Origin: Entomortierella parvispora
Lineage: Eukaryota; Mortierellomycota; Mortierellomycetes; Mortierellales; Mortierellaceae
Assembly (NCBI GenBank): GCA_963573315.1
Contig: OY752149.1
Span: forward strand, 124,001 to 188,000
Direction of reading: 5' to 3'
DNA length: 64,000 bases
Part shown: positions 22,101 to 30,896 of the stretch, piece by piece
Position numbering within the stretch: position 1 is the stretch's first letter
Layout of the letters: every line of letters starts with the position of its first letter
The notes under the pieces: model-generated
The model's database searches: none
The model's input: the letters and a program-made list of their open reading frames with translations, nothing else
What the model was told of the DNA's origin: nothing
Translations under genes and position numbers: made by a program

Positions 22101-23199
22101 GCTGACTCCTCTTCTCTGCCAGATCCGCAAAGAGAGAGTTCACCTTTTCCACAAAGGTCGGGTCGTGCAACAGACGCTCATCCAGTACCTCGGAAGCACA
22201 GTATGGAGGTTTGTCCGTAGTAAAAAGTGTGGCAGAGACTAGTCGATGGTCGAGCTTGGATTTTTTGTCGGGCCAGTAAATGTCGCAAGAGCGAACCTCC
22301 TGGGCCGAGACTGATCCAAGCATTGTAGCCGACACCATCAGATAGTCAATCCTTGAGTTTGTGTTCAAGATAATTCCGGGCTGTCCCGGAGTTGCTGGGT
22401 TCTCCACCAGGTCATCGTCTCTGTCTAGCATGGCTAGCAGCTCCGCTCCATCCCCTATCGCTGGCCTCTCCCTCTCCAGCTCTAGCGGATCCGCGGCCTC
22501 CAAAAAGGCGCGACGGATTGCCATGTTCTGGGGGGTGACGGCGACAGTCCTGACGTGGTAGTGAGTATAGTATGGTTTGTTCTTTGTCCGAGGGAGGGCA
22601 GTGTCCACCAGGTTCAGCGGCGTCATCAAGGCGTCCACTACATTCTGCCAGGGTGCAGTGTAGCGGTATTCTTGTTGAAGTTCTACTGTTCGTGGAGGGT
22701 TCCTGTCTAACATCGGGTGCATTGTGTTGTTGAAGTCTCCCAGGACGACTGTGAGAGGGTGTGCAATTCTGCCCACGTCCAATCTGGCAAGAAAAATTGG
22801 CTGCTCTCTGTCGTTGGCTGGAAGATATAAGTTTGTGATCCTAAGAGTATCCTCGTCCTGTCCTGCCGCTTTGAGGATGGCCGATAGGATACGGCCTTCT
22901 CCAAGCTCCACAGTGTCGGTGAGGAAGAATCTTTCATGACAAACCAGCAGGCCGCAATATCGGGTAAAGAGGGACTTGCCCCTCTCCCCCCAATCTCTTG
23001 TCCATTTGGCTTTGACGGTGTCATTAAAGATCCCAAAGTTTGCGGTCTCCTGGATCGCAATGATGTCAATTGGTTGATTTTTTAACCATGCAAAGAATGC
23101 ACGGCGATTCTCATCGCTGAGAATAGATCTTACGTTCAACGTCGCTACCCGAAGGTTGGCATACGTGGACGCGTTCGGTGGTATAGGTTGTACAGGCAT
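19168..23199 (-). CDS. LINE ORF2: APE endonuclease-reverse transcriptase
   Basis: 1343 residues. Residues about 17-330 are an exonuclease-endonuclease-phosphatase domain: VATLNVRSI, IIAIQET (catalytic Glu), VVLGDFNN (Asp-x-Asn), SRIDYLMVS and KLDHRLVSATL (terminal Asp-His). Residues about 590-860 are the reverse transcriptase: NYRPISLTQCDYKIFTKVL, LDQQKAYDRVEWGYL, GLRQGDPLAPILFNFVLEPF and FADDTNLLMG, a Phe variant of the YADD catalytic motif. The C-terminus has the CRRC...HENTVHAFHDC zinc-binding-like motif of L1-type ORF2 proteins. The endonuclease is expected to nick the tRNA-Lys gene and the RT to prime from that nick. The ATG lies 44 bp after the ORF1 stop, so re-initiation or leaky translation is likely. 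The C-terminal end differs from copy 3 by a 10-bp indel. Confidence 0.94.
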   Translation of the reverse strand: MPVQPIPPNASTYANLRVATLNVRSILSDENRRAFFAWLKNQPIDIIAIQETANFGIFNDTVKAKWTRDWGERGKSLFTRYCGLLVCHERFFLTDTVELGEGRILSAILKAAGQDEDTLRITNLYLPANDREQPIFLARLDVGRIAHPLTVVLGDFNNTMHPMLDRNPPRTVELQQEYRYTAPWQNVVDALMTPLNLVDTALPRTKNKPYYTHYHVRTVAVTPQNMAIRRAFLEAADPLELERERPAIGDGAELLAMLDRDDDLVENPATPGQPGIILNTNSRIDYLMVSATMLGSVSAQEVRSCDIYWPDKKSKLDHRLVSATLFTTDKPPYCASEVLDERLLHDPTFVEKVNSLFADLAEKRSQPDSPPMSTCWDECKTRILEEGLKYAKKKRRDNMDKRRKLTRDLAQADATLDQHPRNKKAIARRLQCLDDLGELSKYELQKVALMAKVKWVEEGEKATPFFTMLLHARRRKATIAALKNREGESKEDMDSIESIAREFYSELYTSEPTDRTAQETLLSAVHTSVNARDKIDLDADLTEGEITSAIQAMAARSSPGTDGLTYAFYKAFKSKITPVLMEIFNDIKPGSVASMPESHGQSLTILLFKKGDAEQIGNYRPISLTQCDYKIFTKVLTNRMNPVADKILNVHQTGFIPERQGHDNVMLLELLVHYFQDGSKGDASILSLDQQKAYDRVEWGYLHLCLERFGFGPRLRHWIKLCYTELEATIHLGSRKSDPYQIKRGLRQGDPLAPILFNFVLEPFLLHYTRTARGPMVPGIRPKVAAFADDTNLLMGPGDDIHAQNAIRLHEAASGARINHDKSTLIPLTETAHTVIAVPNVNAVPFGTAFEHLGIVLQSGERDMKGIEKGILGKLENAIAGWRLRKLTFEGRVTVLNTYFLSKLWYVAPFYTFTASFYQELDKLTRHILWPTTNARVSLNWYRQPKKWGGYGLLHPEHQIKALKAKWMARRLETPAQRWVPLLETIVREGTANGGGQAIFALENPTQRGTRLLGLSDPPLPASILASVHAFQELDIKEAPRPERRIGYRFQLFDGECATNAFEVKRARLYLGKVAREAQVGRPLPKAKRDWPAIPSLMNFRSIEVDRTGPGPHPERNSMPPIPDEEWKVSWERFWATERRPNERHFLYQLHHRAVWTKGFKSTIILNQPVENKWCRRCIAHDPPIQVHENTVHAFHDCPQVLAEWDRVRERIETLCQTGPLSTIVYHDILCWPRVADLPPLAIHLHSTVTQTIWQSYCALGDGERQADIYLRGAVVSAFKTRAKVEQARAIYRDQVEHHQRARGQLGQEPSTKNYDQFVSVWHHPPHITVFRDRLEWGEMWSN

Positions 23200-23243
23200 T
23201 GGGAAAAAACAGTTGGAAGAAGGCGACGGGCAGAGACAAGTCT

Positions 23244-25595
23244 CTACTTAGTCGACTTGCTGGCTCTCGTCGTCGGTTTTCCAATGGGCTTTCCAATTGG
23301 TTTCCCGACTGCCTTCACAATTGATTTCCCAGTCGACTTTTTTCTGATTCGGGCGGCCATCTTGAGCGTTATCATCGCCTCCACCTCGGCTCTAGACCGT
23401 CCTGATGTTTTCATATACATCTCGATGTCTACCTCTTCCGGGTCCATATCATCCATAAAGTCATCCTCGTCGAAGATGTCATGGGTATTGTCTGCTGCCC
23501 TGAAAGCTTCCGCCGCTGCCGAGGCCTCATCTGCAGCTTCCCCTGCAGCTGCTGCCGCAGCTGCTTGCCAGGCTTCCTGCTGGGCATGTTCCCATTGCTG
23601 ACGGGCCTGTTCCTGTGCTAACCAGGCTTCCTGCTGGCGGGCGTATTCCTGTGCTAACCGGGCCTGTTCTTCTTCTGCCCTGATCATAGCTTGTTGGGCA
23701 GCTGCTACCTTCGCCGCCTCTTGCTCCTGTGCGATCTTGGATGATGTTGCTGTTTGAATATCGGCAGAGGTGGACTCTGCAGTCTGGTTACCGTTGCTGA
23801 CTGCATTAGTACCCTTGACGGTCTCAGTGGGACCGCTCGTTCCTGACCCTGCTGCTCCAGAGCTGTTTCCAGATGGTGCAAAGGTCACACTAGCTTTGGT
23901 AGCAGTAGGAGTGCTCTTGCTGTTGGATACAGCAGAGCCCTCCTCTGTCCCCCTGTTCACGTCCACCCGAGCTTCGGACTCCTTCCTCTGCTCCTGGTGG
24001 TCGTCGGTGTTGGCTTTGGCCTTCCCCTTGCCTTTGCTTCCACCGCCGTCTTCGGGTTTTTTCCCTCCTCCATTGCCTGCTCCACTGGCACTTCCCTGTT
24101 GAGTCTTCTTCCTCTCCACAGGGTTGTCCGAGTCGGATTGCGGGCCAGGACGGGATCTTGTACTGTAAGGACGTTTCTTCTGTCCTACCGTAGTCCATTC
24201 CTCCTCATTGTCTCGCTGCGTATTGAGTTTGTTTGAACCAGCTTTATTGGCTGTGGATTTGTTGCCTGACTGACTATGGGTGTTGACTGTTGGCTGGGTG
24301 ATTTCAGTGTCCGGAAATGCCTTTACCATCATCGCTGTCTCCAACGGCTCTCCTTGATCGACCGACCAAGTGATTGGATGAGGACACTCCCTCCTGATGT
24401 GCTCGTCCGTCCCACATCTGTAACAGACCTTGCCTCCCTTGGGCCAGGTAAACAGAGTGTTTACTCCTGACAGCGCCGCCATCCGGGGCAGCTGCAGGTC
24501 CTTGAGCTTTCCAGAGGGGATCTCCAGGATGAAATCCACCACTCCTGTCAACGTCTCCTTTGATCCCGTCACATAGTGCGGGTTGATGTATTTGATCTCC
24601 CCTGCTTCCTGGAAGATCCGCTTCAATTCTTTCTCAAGGTCGTCAGGGTCCAACTCAAAGACCGATTCCGCTCGGATTTGAAGTCGAGACCCCGTCGAGT
24701 GCACCGCTCTTTCCACTCGGAGACGGACGCCCTTGACCACCACAGGGGTGACGAGAAATTCCTCCAGGTCCTTTGCATGGAGGAATCCGACAACTGAGAT
24801 CCCGTATGTATCGTTCTTCAGGACACAGCGTGCATCTAGGAGTTTGTTCAACTCCAGTTGCAGGTCCTCTGCCCTGACCTTCGTGTTCTCATAAATAATA
24901 ACCGCCGCTCCCCTTCTAAGCCGTGTAAAGTGCTGGGGGAGTTGGGCCTGTACCCTGGCCTCGACTCGGCGACGAAGAACCTCCTGACTGCGTTTGGACT
25001 CTGCACGGGCACCCGCAGCAAAGGCGTATGTCCGAATCGGCATCGGACCCGCCGCGGGCATGGGAGGAATGGGAGCCTGCTCCTCCATCTCCTCATCCCT
25101 CAGACCCGAGGGAGATGAAGCGGCAGACTTCGACGATGATGATGACACAGGACCAGTCCCTCCTGACTGTCCTGCAGGCTTCTCCAAGACTAAAGCCGAT
25201 TTCAATGGCACCCTACCAGAGGTGGGGCGTGCGGATGGCTGCCCAGGCTCATCGGCACGACCAGACATGGTAGTGGTGGACAAAGAAGACGGCTCACCCC
25301 CAGGGGTGGTCTTGGCCGTTGTGTTGTGGACTACGGCGGTCCCTCCTGAACCCCTGCCAGAGGTGGATGATGCGGATGGTCTCCCAAGCCTATCGGCATC
25401 ATGCGACGTGGCAGGTTGGTTCAGGGGTGATCGCTCACCCGCGAGGGTGGTCCTAACGGACGAAATGGGCTGACCCGATGCGGCCGCCTCGGCACTGACA
25501 CTAGCGTTGGTGGAGATAGATCCCACCCCCAAAGGGTCTATCCCGGCAACTGTAGTGACCAGATGCGGAGACGCAGGCATGTTGGGGTCGTCCAT
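23244..25595 (-). CDS. LINE ORF1: Gag-like nucleic-acid-binding protein
   Basis: 783 residues from an ATG in good context (CACCATGGA); a GTG lies upstream in frame. The N-terminal 180 residues are Ser/Thr/Pro-rich and probably disordered. The centre (about 200-385) resembles the RNA-binding part of LINE Gag proteins. One zinc knuckle, CYRCGTDEHIRREC (C-x2-C-x4-H-x4-C), lies at about residues 390-404. A charged low-complexity region and an Ala/Gln/Glu-rich coiled-coil-like stretch with repeated EQARQQ and QEAW units (about 640-720) follow. The C-terminus is lysine-rich with GKSIVKAVGKPIGKPIGKP, likely basic nucleic-acid binding or nuclear targeting. It would package the element RNA into a particle with ORF2. 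Confidence 0.9.
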   Translation of the reverse strand: MDDPNMPASPHLVTTVAGIDPLGVGSISTNASVSAEAAASGQPISSVRTTLAGERSPLNQPATSHDADRLGRPSASSTSGRGSGGTAVVHNTTAKTTPGGEPSSLSTTTMSGRADEPGQPSARPTSGRVPLKSALVLEKPAGQSGGTGPVSSSSSKSAASSPSGLRDEEMEEQAPIPPMPAAGPMPIRTYAFAAGARAESKRSQEVLRRRVEARVQAQLPQHFTRLRRGAAVIIYENTKVRAEDLQLELNKLLDARCVLKNDTYGISVVGFLHAKDLEEFLVTPVVVKGVRLRVERAVHSTGSRLQIRAESVFELDPDDLEKELKRIFQEAGEIKYINPHYVTGSKETLTGVVDFILEIPSGKLKDLQLPRMAALSGVNTLFTWPKGGKVCYRCGTDEHIRRECPHPITWSVDQGEPLETAMMVKAFPDTEITQPTVNTHSQSGNKSTANKAGSNKLNTQRDNEEEWTTVGQKKRPYSTRSRPGPQSDSDNPVERKKTQQGSASGAGNGGGKKPEDGGGSKGKGKAKANTDDHQEQRKESEARVDVNRGTEEGSAVSNSKSTPTATKASVTFAPSGNSSGAAGSGTSGPTETVKGTNAVSNGNQTAESTSADIQTATSSKIAQEQEAAKVAAAQQAMIRAEEEQARLAQEYARQQEAWLAQEQARQQWEHAQQEAWQAAAAAAAGEAADEASAAAEAFRAADNTHDIFDEDDFMDDMDPEEVDIEMYMKTSGRSRAEVEAMITLKMAARIRKKSTGKSIVKAVGKPIGKPIGKPTTRASKSTK

Positions 25596-25765
25596 GGTGA
25601 CGAGTTGTTGATTCACGGTGGTGTGATGGTCCTTCCCGGAGCTGAGCACTTTGCTAATGACCGACGAAATGCAATGAGCAAAAAAGCGATGAGGATGAAC
25701 AAAAAACTGAGAGTAACAGTGACTGCTAATTCAATTATTTGCGGAACTGGGAAAGAAAGAGTTCG

Positions 25766-25789
25766 CTCTACCGATTGAGCTAGCCGGGC
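25766..25789 (-). repeat. 24-bp target-site duplication = 5' third of tRNA-Lys
   Basis: Exact copy of tRNA-Lys nt 1-24, sitting between the 5' end of LINE copy 2 and the 3' end of copy 3. Confidence 0.95.
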
Positions 25790-28168
25790 GAAGAGAGAGA
25801 TACTCTTCGGTTTATTCCATGCGGGGGGGTGCCGAAGCTTTCCCAAAGTGTTCCCCCTCGCTGGTAATGATAAAGGTTACTACTGCCGAACTATCTGTTT
25901 TTTCTAAAAAAAGTGGCTCGCCCTGCGCTAAGCGGGAACAAGGGCTTCACGATCCATACAGATCGGGCCCAGGGAGGTAGGGGTGGAAGACTATTTAGGA
26001 AAAAGGCGACGGAAACGGCGGCCCTTGGTCATGACAAGTGAGGAAGTGACACCCGAGAGGAGCGTCAGAGCCCTTGGCATGGATCTTCTGGATCTTGCAA
26101 GGATCCAGGGGTGCTCTTTGAGTAGGGCAGGGAGCCACCTACTCGCGAGCACTGCTTCTCAGAGGCGGGGAGAAGCAGCGACCGCTGATTTTATTTTTTT
26201 GGTCGGTTCCTGCTCATCTCTTGTTGGTAAAGAGATGAACCGATGCCTGTTGGAGGTCTTGACGGAGAAGGAGACCCGCTCGCGTTCTCGACCTTGTGTT
26301 TTCTGTTTTTTTGGTTTTCGTGTTTCGGGTCTGTTTTTCTGGCGGGGCGGTCAATTGCAGGAGTCGATCGTCCCTGATTTTGTTTTTTATCGTTCGGGAC
26401 CGTGCGGTGCAAACTTAATCTCTCCCCATTCCAGCCGATCTCGAAAGACCGTGATGTGAGGAGGATGGTGCCACACAGACACAAACTGGTCGTAGTTCTT
26501 TGTCGACGGCTCTTGCCCTAATTGGCCTCGAGCTCGTTGGTGGTGTTCCACTTGATCACGGTAGATGGCTCGCGCCTGCTCTACCTTGGCTCGTGTCTTG
26601 AACGCTGATACAACTGCTCCTCTCAGGTATATATCCGCCTGTCGTTCTCCATCTCCAAGGGCACAGTAGCTTTGCCATATGGTTTGAGTGACGGTAGAAT
26701 GCAGGTGGATGGCCAGAGGTGGCAGGTCCGCTACTCGGGGCCAACAGAGTATATCGTGATACACTATTGTGGGCAGCGGTCCTGTTTGACAGAGGGTTTC
26801 GATCCTCTCGCGGACTCGATCCCATTCTGCCAACACTTGTGGGCAGTCGTGAAAAGCATGGACTGTGTTCTCATGGACTTGTATCGGTGGGTCATGGGCG
26901 ATGCACCTCCTGCACCACTTGTTCTCCACCGGTTGATTGAGTATTATGGTCGACTTGAATCCCTTGGTCCATACCGCTCTGTGATGGAGCTGGTACAGAA
27001 AGTGGCGCTCGTTGGGGCGTCGCTCGGTCGCCCAAAAGCGCTCCCAACATACCTTCCACTCTTCGTCCGGGATCGGAGGCATAGAGTTCCTTTCGGGGTG
27101 AGGCCCAGGTCCCGTCCGGTCCACCTCGATGGATCTAAAGTTCATCAGGCTTGGGATGGCAGGCCAGTCCCTCTTGGCTTTAGGAAGAGGTCGTCCTGCT
27201 TGGGCCTCTCGTGCTACTTTGCCCAGGTATAGACGAGCCCTCTTGACCTCAAAGGCGTTGGTCGCACACTCGCCATCAAAGAGTTGGAAGCGATATCCAA
27301 TTCTTCGCTCTGGGCGCGGGGCCTCTTTGATGTCCAGCTCCTGGAAGGCATGGACACTGGCGAGGATGCTGGCTGGGAGAGGGGGGTCTGACAGGCCCAA
27401 TAGCCTTGTCCCTCTCTGTGTTGGGTTTTCTAGAGCAAAAATGGCTTGGCCTCCACCGTTGGCTGTCCCTTCTCTGACAATCGTCTCCAGCAGAGGGACC
27501 CATCTCTGGGCCGGGGTCTCCAGTCGGCGTGCCATCCATTTTGCTTTCAGGGCTTTGATCTGGTGTTCGGGGTGCAAGAGTCCGTATCCACCCCATTTCT
27601 TGGGCTGGCGGTACCAATTCAGACTCACACGAGCGTTTGTTGTTGGCCACAAAATGTGACGGGTCAGCTTGTCCAACTCCTGGTAGAACGACGCCGTAAA
27701 GGTGTAGAATGGTGCGACATACCACAGCTTTGACAAAAAGTACGTGTTCAGTACCGTAACACGACCTTCAAACGTCAGCTTTCTCAATCGCCATCCAGCA
27801 ATTGCGTTCTCCAGTTTTCCGAGAATTCCCTTCTCAATCCCCTTCATGTCGCGTTCACCTGACTGCAACACGATTCCCAAGTGCTCAAATGCGGTCCCGA
27901 AGGGCACCGCATTGACATTTGGGACAGCGATGACCGTGTGAGCGGTCTCGGTCAGAGGGATCAGAGTGGACTTGTCGTGGTTGATGCGAGCCCCAGACGC
28001 CGCTTCGTGGAGCCGGATTGCATTCTGAGCGTGGATATCATCTCCTGGTCCCATCAGCAGATTGGTGTCATCTGCAAAGGCGGCAACCTTGGGACGGATA
28101 CCAGGAACCATAGGCCCCCTGGCGGTTCGTGTGTAATGTAAAAGGAACGGCTCCAGTACAAAATTGAA
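25790..28168 (-). mobile_element. LINE copy 3: 5'-truncated, oldest insertion
   Basis: About 2.4 kb matching the 3' third of the full-length copy: the ORF2 remnant begins in FNFVLEPFLL (28168) and runs through the FADD motif and C-terminal zinc motif to 26387, then the 3' UTR. A 10-bp block present in copy 2 (TGCTCCACAT, 19172-19181) is absent here, so the frame ends EIKFAPHGPER instead of EMWSN. Sequence differences from copy 2 are few and scattered. The 5' break joins directly to the outermost tRNA segment. Confidence 0.93.
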
Positions 28169-28192
28169 CTCTACCGATTGAGCTAGCCGGGC
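28169..28192 (-). repeat. Outermost 24-bp tRNA-Lys segment, at the original upstream flank
   Basis: The 5' third of the tRNA left behind by the first insertion. Immediately outside it (28193 onward, TGTTTTTGATGG on the plus strand) lies what must be the native 5' flank of the tRNA-Lys gene, now about 10 kb from the intact tRNA. Confidence 0.93.
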
Positions 28193-28940
28193 TGTTTTTG
28201 ATGGCTTTCAGCCAATCAAAGCGATTTCTCGCTGCTTTTTTCATATTTGTCTTTATTTTCGGACATCTTTATACCATCATGGATTTGTGAGTTTTCAACA
28301 TCTTGGATTTCCGGGCTCTTCCGGGCTCTTCAAGCGGTTTTGAAGGTCCCTGGATGTAATTTGGGACCAGGAGAACCCATGAATCCTTTCAGATTGAAGA
28401 TCATGAATGAGAACGGTGAGAAATCGTCGTTGACATTTTGCAGAAAAAAATCTATAATAGAATTATTCAGGAAAATTAAAAAAAAATACTCTGATATTCT
28501 TAACGAAGCCAGAAGGACTAAGGCGCTTCGCAAGAGGTGCAAGAGGTTGGCAGAAGCAGAAGTGACGATCACAATGTCCAATGTGGCCTCTGTCCGGATC
28601 AGTCTGGAGTTTAAGGGTGGAAAGTGTTTTTGATGTGCTGTTTTTATTTTTTTTTTTTTAAAAAAAAAATAGTCGATGGAAGGAAGCGGGATTTGGAAAA
28701 GTACAAAGGGTTTGCAAGCCGCCACCGAGATCACTGAGAATTCACCCCCCACGGCCCCATATGACAAATCCGCTGAAAGAATATAACATGCCAGTGGGGA
28801 CCGCGTCTAGAGAAAAAAAAAGGTCCATAGACTGGTGCTGGAACAATGAGAAAGGTTGGGTGTACGCGAGACCCTCTCTCGCAGATAAAAACACTGCGCT
28901 CGATTCTTTGCCAACAAAACGCGTTTTTATTTGGACTCTA
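28193..28940. other. Intergenic: displaced native 5' flank of tRNA-Lys and TVP38 3' flank
   Basis: No gene supported. It contains a short tandem (GGGCTCTTCC twice, near 28315-28335) and a T-run followed by an A-run (28640-28670) that forms an AT palindrome. A 128-codon frame on the plus strand has no recognisable domain. Confidence 0.5.
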
Positions 28941-29773
28941 TCACCTTGAGGCCGACTGTGTCAGAGGCTGGTAGGATTTAGATCCTGATCCACGAGGATG
29001 ATGGTGATACGACTCAATATCCTCCATTGGGAGAGCCAATTCTTCATCGAGTGGCTGTTGGCGGGCGAAGGGTGGTGATGATGACGGCGCTGGCGCAGAT
29101 TTATAATAGTTCAAAGCGTGCTGATATTCCTGCTGCTCCAGTTGATGGTCCTCTTCGGTTTCATTCTCATCCGCTATAAGGCCTTCATTGATCCTCGCAA
29201 TCCTGCGGTTTGTGTGTTTGTAAATATACCAGCCAACTGCCGCAGCGAGGACGATCCCAAGAATGTTGCTCGCCCATTTGATCACCCTGTCTCTTCCTTT
29301 GATAGTTGGATCCGAAAGACTCGAAATATTGTGGCCAATGAAAATAGGGATGAAGAGACGGGGGGTCGACAAGAGGAGTGGGAGCAGAAACCTCCAGTAA
29401 GGAAGTTGAGTCATGGCGCCAAAGAAAGCGTTAAGAACTGTCCCAATTGAAGAAAAAAGAGTAAGTGGACATTTTTTATACACTCTGACATGTTTTTGTT
29501 CTTCATCTCTATCACTGACCTGCGAACGGGAAAGATGAAAGGCGAATGAGGAACAAGATCTAAAAAGGAAAAAAAAGAGGAATGGACATGTCAACAAGGG
29601 GTTTTTGGCACCTGCTTTTTCATATAACACGTACTCCTGTAGAGACCCATGCCCTAGGGCTTACGTACATAGATACCATCTTTGCTGACCGCCTTCGACA
29701 TCTCCGTGAACTCGATATTGTTCTTCAGCTTGCGACGAATGTACTCATGGAAAACCAATCGGTACAGCCTGCC

Positions 29774-29805
<32 letters not shown>

Positions 29806-30534
29806 TAGAGAGATAGTTAGGATTCTCCAAGACCTCACCACCCAGATACTTTGAAGTAGGTTTTGCGGCATCCTGAGACCACCCACATACCAGAACCCTG
29901 CTGATGCTCCCAAGACATCGCCGGCAAATGCTGGCAAAAACCTTGCATAGAATAAGGACAGTTCGGTTAGTACGGTATGTGTTTCAAAGAGACGCGCCCG
30001 GATGTTGTAAAAGGTACGTACCCTTTCGGGAATCCGTAGATATAGCCGCAGACCATGCTGACCACTCCATAACCTATTCCAAGAGTCCAATGCCAAAGAA
30101 TAGTGGGTCAACGTCCATTGTTTTGAGGGCTGAGGTAAAGAGGTACATCCAAACAATACGTCGGACAAAAAAAGCACGAGCACAAGCGAACACAGTACCG
30201 AAGAGAGGGAAGATGCAGGTGGCAAACATGATGCAAGCCATAATCACCATCCCCACGTTGGAGTTCCGGATGTAGCTGACCGCAGGTTCGATCCCTGAAG
30301 AAGAGAAAAAGGATCAGAGTTAGAATGAAGTCATGATGAGGTCATGATATGATGGATGTTCATGGTCCGTAAAGGAAAGCACTCCACTCTACATTCAAAG
30401 ATCTGTCGCTCAAAGGTGAAGAATACGATCACAAAGGCAAGGACAACAAGAGCAGCCACGACGAGAGCTATCTTGCTGGACGTGCTCGCGTTCTGGAAGC
30501 GCTCTTTGACCGTGGGCAAAGTCCGAGTAGCCAT
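28941..30534 (-). CDS. Tvp38/TMEM64-family (VTT domain) membrane protein
   Basis: Golgi or late-secretory multi-pass protein of the DedA/VTT superfamily, members of which are linked to lipid scrambling and membrane traffic. Seven exons splice in phase: 30534-30393, 30294-30199, 30073-30022, 29941-29891, from 29768, a short exon encoding ILFLIRLSSFPFA (near 29560-29520), and about 29438-28941. Key blocks: a first helix (SKIALVVAALVVLAFVIVFF), VSMVCGYIYGFPKG, FLPAFAGDVLGASAGFWLYR (the re-entrant VTT core with conserved Gly), ILFLIRLSSFPFA, and VLNAFFGAMTQLPYWRF followed by LSTPRLFIPIFIGHNI, the last typical of Tvp38. The C-terminal tail is hydrophilic. One intron has a 28-T polypyrimidine tract right at its 3' splice site. 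Confidence 0.88.
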
Positions 30535-30896
30535 CGCGTGTCTCCTGGTCAGTCTGTTTTAGAATGAAGAGGGGCAATGAATAATGCTGAGGACGATGAA
30601 GATGCGAAAGAGAGTAGCCGAGATTCCTGATCAACGGGCGATGGCGAGTGAGTGAGTGCAATGGATGGGAGCCAAGTGATGCTGAGGATGCAGGCGAATG
30701 AAGAGAATGAAAGGAAGAATGAATGGGAGTGAAAAGAAGAAAGAAGAAAGAGGGAAACCCAAAAGCGTTTTAGCGTGTGTGTGCTTTTATTTGTCTCGGT
30801 TCTTCATTACCAGGGACAGGGCGGCGGTGGCGTGTGCTCTCTCCTTCCTCGCCAGCCTTTTCTGTCCGTTGCTCCCCGCTCTTGGCCACCGCTGCC
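30535..30896. other. Intergenic: TVP38 promoter and eIF3c 3' flank
   Basis: 362 bp with no gene; purine-rich (30695-30760) leader-like sequence. Confidence 0.6.

Larger units (their letters stand above)
18543..25765 (-). mobile_element. LINE copy 2: full-length tRNA-Lys-targeted non-LTR retrotransposon
   Basis: A 7.2-kb unit on the minus strand: 5' UTR of about 170 bp (25765-25596), ORF1 (25595-23244), a 44-bp gap, ORF2 (23199-19168), and a 3' UTR of about 625 bp ending in CCGAAGAG, a short loop and CTCTCTTC, which can form a small terminal hairpin. There is no poly(A) or simple-repeat tail. Both ends abut the same 24-bp tRNA-Lys segment. Both reading frames are open and the 3' UTR is almost identical to its neighbours, so the copy is recent and potentially active. 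The APE-type endonuclease plus RT plus C-terminal zinc motif suggests the broad L1/Tx1 group; this needs a tree to confirm. Confidence 0.93.

Noticed and set aside
28247-28633. 128-codon plus-strand frame in the tRNA-Lys flank
   Set aside because: No domain, no close promoter signal, and AT-rich low-complexity end.
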